Source: JAQVQN01 sp964557205
Lineage (GTDB): Bacteria; Verrucomicrobiota; Kiritimatiellia; RFP12; UBA1067
Direction of reading: 5' to 3'
NCBI GenBank assembly: GCA_964557205.1
Contig: CAZKZI010000049.1
Span: 1 to 19,268 of the forward strand
DNA: 19,268 bases
How positions within the stretch are numbered: position 1 is the first letter of the stretch; the number at the start of each line of letters is the position of its first letter. Below the pieces are notes generated by a model, which saw nothing but the letters and a program-made list of their open reading frames with translations, had not been told where the DNA came from and searched no databases. Of the stretch, positions 12,607 through 19,268 are shown in pieces. A program made the translations under genes and the position numbers.

Positions 12607-14886
12607 CTAATGTATCGAACAATTGACAAGCTTGCCGTTTTCCATTTTAGCCGAAACGATCCTTCCGTCGCGGGTGCGGAAATTCTCGAACGATCCGGTG
12701 AAATCTTCCGGTACCGACGGAAACGCGCGGAACTCCCCTCCCCAACTCTGGAGGAGCGCCTCGGATGAGAGCATGAGAAACGCCGCTCCGCTCTCAAGCA
12801 CTGGCGCGACCAGCGACTTGGCGTCGGGATTGGAAGTCAGATCGTCGGGACCGCGTCGGCTCCACGAGGTCATCTTGTTGTGGAAATTGCGGCGCACGAG
12901 CGGCGGCGCTTTCGCGATGTTCGCCCGCGCCTGTTCGCGGGTGATGTCCGTCACGATAATCGTATTGTGCGAGAAGAGCCCGCTCGGCTTGGCGAAGCCC
13001 TCGTAGAAATCCGTGAGCGCCTTCCACCCCTCCGCGCCGCCGAAAAGGCGCGTCCGAGCCATTCCCGTGTAAAGCGCGCTCCAATCGTGCACCGGATGCG
13101 GAACGGGTGTCTCGTATGAGATCTCCACCGCGTACTTCCAGGTGTAGTCGAGCGTCCTCTTCGCGGTTTCGCGGTCCGTGTCGGCCTCGGATGGGAAGAA
13201 CGGATAGAAGAGGTGCCCGCCGAACATGTAGTGGTCGTCCGGGATTTCAGGACCGCACCACCACCCGCCTTCGGAATGTTTCGCGAAAGCGGGATAATGC
13301 GCGAGCACGTCCTCCCAGAGCGCGCGTTCAGCCGCGTCGCATCCGAACCGAGTCGCCGCCTCGACAGCGGTTTCGAGGCACGGTTTCAGGCATGCGGCCG
13401 TAGCGGTGTCGTCCTTGGATCCGGTGAAGATTTCGGGCGGCACGGACCAGATGAAGTGATACGTCCCCTTTTCGTCTTTCGTCATCGTGTCCGTGTAAAA
13501 ACGGATGAACTTCTTGAGAAGCGGATACACCTCCTTCAGAACGGCCTCGTCGCGCGTGTACCACCACGCCTGGGCGAGAACAAGTCCGGAATAAGCGCCG
13601 CCGCAGAGCGTGTAACGGTAGTCGGCGACCGGATGCTCGTGGCCGAAGTGGTTCATGTTGAGCGGCAGATACGCGCCGCCGACACCGAACACCTCCTTCG
13701 TGCGACGTTCGAGTTCGGGCATCGCATCCGTGTAGGTCTTGACGAAAACCCTTACGAATTCGGCGTGGTTGAGCGGGAAGAACGGCATCATCGGGATCTG
13801 CACGTTCTGGTCGTGCACGTAACACTGGAACCCGATGCCGGGCATGCCGCCGTCGAGGGGCCCGTATGTCAGACCGTTCAGCCCCGGCATCGGCGCCGCG
13901 CCGAACTGCGAAGCGAGAGCGTAGAGCGAATAATGCCACTGCGTGTCGATCACGGGCTCGCTCGTGAACGAGGCGCTGGCGCCCTTGGCCCAAAAGTCCC
14001 GCCACCACGCGCGGTTGTCCGCGCGCACTTTCGTGAAACCGTCCTCTTCGGCGGCCTTCACCGCGGCGACCGCCGCCGCGCGGGGGTCATCCGCGTCGCG
14101 CGTCGTGCGCACGGCGAGAAAAAACGCATTTCGGCCCGTGACCCTCACGCCGGCGGTGCGTTCGCGCAGGGAAACGGTGCCGGGCGCGTTCATCGCGACG
14201 GCATACGTTTCGCCGCCCGGGAGTTTCTGCGCGAAGGAGACGACCCCGTCTACGGTGTCCCACGAGAAATCGCTTTCCTTCAGACGCATGTCCTCCGGAC
14301 GCGCGAGTTCGACCACGGCGACGCGTCCGCCGTAGTTCGGATCGGAGACTTCCACGGCCATCACGTCGCGCCCGCGTTCGACGAAGGAAACCGTCTCCGG
14401 CGTGATGGAGGGTGACGTCATCCTTTCGACGAGCTCGCCCGTCTCGGTGTCGAGCTCCTGGCGCGTCGCCGGGACGGCCGGCATAGACCAACCCACGCCG
14501 TCCCAGAAACGAATGCGCAGTACCGCCGCCGATACGGAAAGTGTGAGGCGGTCGCCGTCCGGGTCGCCTTTGATCGTCGGTCGTTCACGCGGTCCCAAGA
14601 ACGCGACGGAATGTCCGGCGTTCGTCTTCACCGTCGCCATCACCTCGGCGTGCGGGACGTATTCGCACGCGAACACGCGGGTGTCCAGAACATCGTTCCG
14701 GTTTACCATCCATTCGAGGTGCATCGGCGCGTAGGCCATAGCGCCCGTAGCGCCGTTGCCGATGAAGAGCCCGTCCTGCCAGATACGCCCCGCCTTTTCG
14801 CGCGTGAACACCGTCGCCGCATCCGCGCCGCCGCCAAACGCGAGAATCACGGCGGCGAGAACGGCTTTCCCGAACCCGTCATTCAT
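12607..14886 (-). CDS. Secreted GH95-like glycoside hydrolase
   Basis: A 759-residue exported enzyme whose layout resembles family GH95 (alpha-L-fucosidase/galactosidase, inverting, (alpha/alpha)6 barrel). A signal peptide (1-23, ending GGGADA) precedes the beta domain, which has the family opening WQDGLFIGNGATGAMAY (36-52). In the barrel, SVPPEIF (481-487) sits where GH95 has its SPEN-type general acid, making Glu485 the candidate. HDQNVQIPMMPFF (358-370) lies where GH95 has its paired catalytic asparagines (NxNxQMNYW-like), so only one Asn is obvious. HDWSALYTGMARTRLFGG (600-617) and the C-terminal LLQSWGGEFRAFPSVP (711-726) are strong family signatures. Its start overlaps the upstream gene's stop by 8 bp (ATGAATGA), so translation is probably coupled. 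It could be a neighbouring family rather than GH95 proper. Confidence 0.75.
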   Translation of the reverse strand: MNDGFGKAVLAAVILAFGGGADAATVFTREKAGRIWQDGLFIGNGATGAMAYAPMHLEWMVNRNDVLDTRVFACEYVPHAEVMATVKTNAGHSVAFLGPRERPTIKGDPDGDRLTLSVSAAVLRIRFWDGVGWSMPAVPATRQELDTETGELVERMTSPSITPETVSFVERGRDVMAVEVSDPNYGGRVAVVELARPEDMRLKESDFSWDTVDGVVSFAQKLPGGETYAVAMNAPGTVSLRERTAGVRVTGRNAFFLAVRTTRDADDPRAAAVAAVKAAEEDGFTKVRADNRAWWRDFWAKGASASFTSEPVIDTQWHYSLYALASQFGAAPMPGLNGLTYGPLDGGMPGIGFQCYVHDQNVQIPMMPFFPLNHAEFVRVFVKTYTDAMPELERRTKEVFGVGGAYLPLNMNHFGHEHPVADYRYTLCGGAYSGLVLAQAWWYTRDEAVLKEVYPLLKKFIRFYTDTMTKDEKGTYHFIWSVPPEIFTGSKDDTATAACLKPCLETAVEAATRFGCDAAERALWEDVLAHYPAFAKHSEGGWWCGPEIPDDHYMFGGHLFYPFFPSEADTDRETAKRTLDYTWKYAVEISYETPVPHPVHDWSALYTGMARTRLFGGAEGWKALTDFYEGFAKPSGLFSHNTIIVTDITREQARANIAKAPPLVRRNFHNKMTSWSRRGPDDLTSNPDAKSLVAPVLESGAAFLMLSSEALLQSWGGEFRAFPSVPEDFTGSFENFRTRDGRIVSAKMENGKLVNCSIH

Positions 14887-17800
14887 TTTCTTTCAAATCC
14901 TTTCCCTTGATTCCGGCACACACAACGCAGGAGTCCTTCTGGATCCGCGCTAAGACCTCCGTAATCGGATAGGGCTCGCCCCGCTCGTTCACGAGGCCGT
15001 AGTTCGAATTCTCCGGCGACGTCGGCGAAAAGCCCTCCGGCGGATCGTCCACCCACATGAAGAAATTGTAACCGATCATGAACGGCAGCGAAAGGACGGC
15101 GCGCGCGGTGATCTCCGCGGCGCGGGACCGTTCCGCCTGCGTCTTGAAACGTTGTCCCGCCCCGCTCGTACAGGGCAGGCCCGAATCGTACGCGCAAAAA
15201 CTCCACTCCGTGAGGAGAAAGGGCTTCTTCACAAGGCGTTGACGCGCGGCCCAGGATTCGGCGATCGGCACGTTCTTCCAGTCGGAAACGACGCCCTTCT
15301 CGAAATCAACCTTGGGATAGACGTTGAAGGAAACGACATCGCAGTGTTTACCCGCGACTTCCCACACCGCCTCCGGCGCGCCGTCCATACCCGCGAAGCG
15401 CATGCCGAGGATCAGATGGTTCGGATCGTACGCGCGGACCGCCGCCGCGCAGGCGCCGAAATAGCGTTCGGCCGCGAGGCGCACGAATCCCGTCTTCTCT
15501 GCGACCGTCGCGCTGGAAAGATCCGAGATCCCACGCAACGCGGCGTAGACGACCAGCGCCTGGTGCGCGCAATGGTCCAGCGGCAGTTCGAGGACCCGAT
15601 CCCATAGCCCCGTCTGCCGATCGCGTTCGCCGCCGCCGTGCCACGCGAGCTCGTTGTCGAGGAAGTATCCGAAGAGCCAAGGATCGTCCTTCGCCGGCGC
15701 ACACTTCTTTCGGGCGACGCTTTCGCACCACGCGCCGAACTCTGGGTGGAACATGTTCGGGAGCGCCGAGCACGGACGCCCCGTTTCCGGACAGATACTC
15801 CATTCGGACGGCACGCCGCGGCGCGCGAGCGCGTCGCCCATGTTCAGCATCGCCGTGTGTGCGAGTCCGCGACGGCGGAGCGCCGGTTCCTCGTCCGTCC
15901 CGAGTAGATTGAACCCCCACCGGGTCAGACGTTCCAGCGTCTCCTTCCCCCAGGCGGCGCGGTCCGGATAGGCGGACTTGTTGTGTTCCAGATACCGGCG
16001 GCGCGGTGCCGTGCGACACCCCATACCCTCGTAGCGCACGTGATCCACGCCGAAGACCGTCAGGACGCGTCCGAGCGGATCCACCGCCCGCCACCAATTC
16101 ACAACGGTCGCTGGATCGGACAGTTCCGCCACTCTGAAGAATCCGGTCGCGGTCGCCGTACACCCCTTCGCGGAACCCGTACCCGCGTAGACCGGCCAGA
16201 CGCGCGGTGCCGGATCGGCAACGGGTTCCGCGCCCGTGAGGATAAGGTTCGCGAACGTGCCCGCGAAACCGCCTTCGAGGCGGATCCCGGGAACCCCGCC
16301 GCGCACCGCCGGACCGGTGAACCGGTAACCGGACCGTATCAGTGGCTTACCGCCCTTCTCGCGAATCTCGCCGACAACGGAATCCTCGGCCGCGGTAATC
16401 TTCATCACGTAGGTCTGGCCGGGTTTCCATATGCCGGCGCGGACATCCGCGCACGCGGGTTCGAGCTTGTCACGGCTCTGCGCGAGCCAGACGCCGTCAC
16501 GCATTTCAGCGAACTCGAAAGAACGGCGCGCGCCCTTTCCCCGCGGGCTAATCACGAACGACAGCTGCCAGAAATTCCGGTCGTTTTCGCCGCAGACGAG
16601 ACCCATCATCGACCAGCCGTTACCGGCATCGGCAGCCGTAGGCGTCACTTCGGCGGAATATTCGAACGTGCGCGCGGCGGGCACGGAGGAACAGAACGCG
16701 AGCGTTTTCGAATCGCGCCGCACTCGCAAAACGCCGTTATCGTCATCCACATCGACCGGCGACGCGTCCCACGCGCCTATATCCGTCGGCAAAGCGGAGG
16801 TCGGCGGCGTACCCGCGACAACAGAACCGCACCGTCGGAATTCGATCACGTCCACGATCACGTCGCGGGACGGACTCGCGACGAAATAGAGGCAGCTCTT
16901 CGGCGAAAGCGCCCATTCGCCGAGTTCGACCCACTGCCAGTCGGACGCGGATTCCTCCGGATCGAAGTCGACACTTCCAACGCACGCGCCAAGGGCTTTG
17001 TTGTAAATGCCGACACGGAAAGGTTTCTTTTTTTCCGCATTGGACGACAACCCCTTCATTCGCAGACGGACGGTCAATTTAGTGCCTGGCTTGGCGGCCA
17101 CAAACCCCGACGGCAGTTTCGCCGGCCAGGCGTTAGGATGGGCTTTGACGCGTAGTGCCTTCCCGCCGGACGCCGTTTCGTCCGGTACGATCACGCAGCG
17201 CCCGTCGTCCGGATGGAACAGAAGAAGGTCTTCTTCGGCGCGGGCGACGCCGTCTTTCGCGGAACACGCCGACAATCGGGCCGCTTCGCGGACGGACACC
17301 TCGATGCGGGCGTTCCTGGCTGTGTTTTCGCAGAATCGGATGTGTTCGCCGCCGGCGGTCGATTCGTCCATTCGCGCGACAAGCGACTGCGCCAGCTTCC
17401 GGCAGCGGCGGACGGAACCGTCTCGGTCGGGGATCTCGCCGAAATCGAGGAACGACCGCGCGCGCGCCCTCGGGAGTTCGCGAATGAATCTCATGTAGTC
17501 AATGGAGAATGCGCCCGCCCGCACGTTGTAGGCGCGGACCGGATCGTCCTTAACGCATTCCGATGCCTTGCGCCAGAGCGCCTCGGACTTGTTCAGAAAT
17601 TCCTCTGTGTAGAGTTTCGGGTCGAGATGTTCGAACGCGGTGAGCGGATTCCTCTTCGGATCGCGCGGAAGCGCGTACACGAGTTCGAAGGCCGTCCGCG
17701 CCGCCGGCGCCGCGGCGCCGTAGTAACCGCGGAAGAACCGGTCCAGAAGCGGTTCGAGCGGTTGGTACGGATTCCACATGAGCTTGGCCGCGAGCCACGC

Positions 17801-19268
17801 CTTCAGTTCGGCGAAACCGCCGTGACGTCCCTGGTAGGCCCCCTGCACGAAAAGCTGCGACACATCATAGTCCGCGAAAAGGGCGATGTCCCGCGCCATT
17901 GCCTTCGCGTTCGGAAAGGTCGCGGGGTAATTTCCGAAATTAGCCGCGTAATGCCACAGGTACAGTTTCGCGCCCAGTCGCCGCCATCCCTCAAGATCGT
18001 CGAGGGAGGCGCGGTTCTTAGGAACGGAGGGGTCGTCGAGCGGACGGGAGAAGTCACAGTCCAGCGGTGCCACGCATACAAGCACGTTCTTACGGGGACG
18101 CGTCTTTTTAGGTGGCTTACGCGTATATGAGTAGGCCACCGTCTCCACCCATTTCCCCGGGAACTCGCGTTCCAGCGCTTCGGCGATCGCATTCGCGAAG
18201 CGGAGAAGCGTGCCCATGTGCGAACCCTCCTCTTCGTCGATGGCGCGGCACTTCGCGCAGGTACACCAGTTGTTCCAGTCCATGTGCCCCACGCCGAAAT
18301 ACTTCGCGTGTGGTTCGAGGCGCACGGCGAGCAGCGTGTTGGAAATCGCGAGCGCGAGCACGTCCGGATTCGTGAGGCAGAGCTGCGTTTTCTCGCGGAT
18401 GCGTTTTCCGTTCACCTCGCTGAACCATTCCGGATGGGCGTCAAAATGCTTTTCGGGATCCACCAGCCAATGGAACGTATGGCCGTTCCACATATTGGTC
18501 GAGAACGGATGCGGCGCGCCACCGTGCTGATCCCGGAGATGCATCGCGTTGCCGTTCAGACGGAGCCGCACGGCGAAGTTGGGCCGGTAGGCGTCGCGCC
18601 AGAGCGCCTCACGCAATTCGAACGTCGGCTGGCACATCTCGTCCAGATTAGCCGGAACGGTGAAATCTTCCCGGTACGGAACGACTTCCGTCCAGGACGA
18701 AAACCAGCCGCAACCGCCGAAACGTTCCAGCAGTTCGTAGATGCCGTAAAGCGTCGCACGCGGCGAATTGCCGCGCACGATCAGATGTCCGCCGACCGTC
18801 TTCAGTCGGAACCCTTCCGTTTGTCGCCCCGCCCAATGCGCGAGGAGCGCGTCGGACTGTCCGCTCTCGCCGACGAAGACGCCTTTCGCCGGCATCGACT
18901 CGGCGTCGGTCAGGATAGGTAGTTCGACGTCCGTCAGACGCTTGACGTAATCCCGGAACTCCTCGGCCGCGTACTTCTCCGCCGGCTTAGCAGCGGCGGA
19001 AACAACCACGGCGTATTCCGCGGGCATGCCGCGTTTCGCGAGAGTGAGCGGAGCCGCTGCTTTTGTACGCGGCGTGTTGTGGCAGACAACTGGACGCCGC
19101 AGACGCGACTTGCCTCCATCCGCAAGACGCCCGGCGAGAACGTCGGCCTCGGTGAAGGACGCAAGAAAAATCTCCTGCGCGCCCAGGCGGTCGTGGTCGT
19201 AAACCACGTGAATCGGTTGCAGTTCACCATCACGCGCAAAGCCCCGTAGGCATCCCGCGAACAGTCCA
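14879..19268 (-). CDS. Multidomain fusion: sialidase tail, DUF4838 glycosidase, lectin-like and GH50-like domains (5' end outside window)
   Basis: The frame is open to the window's right edge, so at least 1462 residues are visible. Numbering here starts at the codon at 19207. Residues -20 to 48 (QPIHVVYDHDRLGAQEIFLASFTEADVLAG) are the characteristic end of a BNR-type sialidase. Residues 53-640 are a DUF4838 glycosidase: GH20/67-like N-domain (PAEKYAAEEF, YGIYELLERFGGCGWF), then WNNWCTCAKC (311-320). Residues 655-792 look like a carbohydrate-binding beta sandwich and 800-995 like a concanavalin/LamG fold. Residues 1001-1436 are a TIM barrel resembling GH50 agarase-type enzymes, with FGYFLDNE (Glu1186, likely acid/base) and LLTEWSF (Glu1334, likely nucleophile). 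No stop or internal signal peptide separates the parts. The protein is probably exported by a signal beyond the edge and acts on complex, possibly sialylated, glycans. Domain family names beyond DUF4838 are moderate guesses. Confidence 0.78.
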   Translation of the reverse strand, partial: GLFAGCLRGFARDGELQPIHVVYDHDRLGAQEIFLASFTEADVLAGRLADGGKSRLRRPVVCHNTPRTKAAAPLTLAKRGMPAEYAVVVSAAAKPAEKYAAEEFRDYVKRLTDVELPILTDAESMPAKGVFVGESGQSDALLAHWAGRQTEGFRLKTVGGHLIVRGNSPRATLYGIYELLERFGGCGWFSSWTEVVPYREDFTVPANLDEMCQPTFELREALWRDAYRPNFAVRLRLNGNAMHLRDQHGGAPHPFSTNMWNGHTFHWLVDPEKHFDAHPEWFSEVNGKRIREKTQLCLTNPDVLALAISNTLLAVRLEPHAKYFGVGHMDWNNWCTCAKCRAIDEEEGSHMGTLLRFANAIAEALEREFPGKWVETVAYSYTRKPPKKTRPRKNVLVCVAPLDCDFSRPLDDPSVPKNRASLDDLEGWRRLGAKLYLWHYAANFGNYPATFPNAKAMARDIALFADYDVSQLFVQGAYQGRHGGFAELKAWLAAKLMWNPYQPLEPLLDRFFRGYYGAAAPAARTAFELVYALPRDPKRNPLTAFEHLDPKLYTEEFLNKSEALWRKASECVKDDPVRAYNVRAGAFSIDYMRFIRELPRARARSFLDFGEIPDRDGSVRRCRKLAQSLVARMDESTAGGEHIRFCENTARNARIEVSVREAARLSACSAKDGVARAEEDLLLFHPDDGRCVIVPDETASGGKALRVKAHPNAWPAKLPSGFVAAKPGTKLTVRLRMKGLSSNAEKKKPFRVGIYNKALGACVGSVDFDPEESASDWQWVELGEWALSPKSCLYFVASPSRDVIVDVIEFRRCGSVVAGTPPTSALPTDIGAWDASPVDVDDDNGVLRVRRDSKTLAFCSSVPAARTFEYSAEVTPTAADAGNGWSMMGLVCGENDRNFWQLSFVISPRGKGARRSFEFAEMRDGVWLAQSRDKLEPACADVRAGIWKPGQTYVMKITAAEDSVVGEIREKGGKPLIRSGYRFTGPAVRGGVPGIRLEGGFAGTFANLILTGAEPVADPAPRVWPVYAGTGSAKGCTATATGFFRVAELSDPATVVNWWRAVDPLGRVLTVFGVDHVRYEGMGCRTAPRRRYLEHNKSAYPDRAAWGKETLERLTRWGFNLLGTDEEPALRRRGLAHTAMLNMGDALARRGVPSEWSICPETGRPCSALPNMFHPEFGAWCESVARKKCAPAKDDPWLFGYFLDNELAWHGGGERDRQTGLWDRVLELPLDHCAHQALVVYAALRGISDLSSATVAEKTGFVRLAAERYFGACAAAVRAYDPNHLILGMRFAGMDGAPEAVWEVAGKHCDVVSFNVYPKVDFEKGVVSDWKNVPIAESWAARQRLVKKPFLLTEWSFCAYDSGLPCTSGAGQRFKTQAERSRAAEITARAVLSLPFMIGYNFFMWVDDPPEGFSPTSPENSNYGLVNERGEPYPITEVLARIQKDSCVVCAGIKGKDLKENE

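Noticed and set aside
13213..14415. 400-codon plus-strand frame opposite the GH95-like gene
   Set aside because: It is Arg/His/Glu-rich shadow translation without domains. The opposite strand has a signal peptide and GH95 signatures throughout.
15983..18130. Two plus-strand frames (390 and 305 codons) opposite the fusion gene
   Set aside because: Both are arginine-rich and lack recognisable motifs. The minus strand carries coherent glycosidase domains across the same region.
1..19268. CRISPR array, tRNA/rRNA genes, transposase or integrase, phage genes, known riboswitch
   Set aside because: I saw no spacer-repeat arrays, no tRNA- or rRNA-like sequence, no transposase or integrase motifs, and no conserved riboswitch core in any gap.

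Overview
The window looks like a piece of a moderately GC-rich anaerobic bacterial genome. The best guess is the Verrucomicrobiota/Kiritimatiellota/Lentisphaerota group, from gut or sediment. This is inferred from gene content, not from a marker gene: a complete-looking run of rnfABCDG genes, a large secreted multidomain protein with a C-terminal tail of a kind I associate with PVC-group secreted proteins, Sel1 repeats, a DUF4838-type glycosidase and a GH95-like enzyme, with no SusC/SusD partners. Most left-hand genes lack a clear Shine-Dalgarno sequence.

Left part, 1-4302 (+): a small unrecognised gene, possibly cut by the window edge, overlaps or abuts a gene for a 1256-residue exported protein. 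That protein carries a papain-like (IdeS/C39-like) cysteine protease domain, two PPC-type beta domains, two cell-surface repeat domains, two discoidin-like modules (98 bp of which are identical at DNA level), Ig-like domains and a C-terminal tail.

Middle, 4303-9141 (+): a strong sigma70-like promoter is embedded in an inverted repeat. It precedes rnfA, rnfB, rnfC, rnfD and rnfG, encoding a ferredoxin:NAD+ oxidoreductase/ion pump. rnfE, expected after rnfG in this gene order, is absent. The rnfA-rnfB gap holds the apparent wreck of a four-helix-bundle (S23/IVP-like) gene between oppositely oriented heptamer repeats. A second heptamer array lies in the rnfD-rnfG gap.

9142-12548 (+): a SAM-dependent methyltransferase, a secreted Sel1-repeat protein with about ten repeats, and an agmatine deiminase-family enzyme. 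A 9-bp-stem hairpin sits at the convergent junction at 12547-12567.

Right part, 12607-19268 (-): two genes read leftward with an 8-bp overlap. The upstream one is open to the window edge and is an unusual in-frame fusion: the end of a sialidase, then a DUF4838 glycosidase, a beta-sandwich domain, a lectin-like domain and a GH50-like TIM barrel. The downstream one is a secreted GH95-like enzyme. Together they suggest breakdown of sialylated and fucosylated or galactose-rich glycans. Leucine codon choice differs clearly from the left part, so this is either an acquired island or a contig joint.
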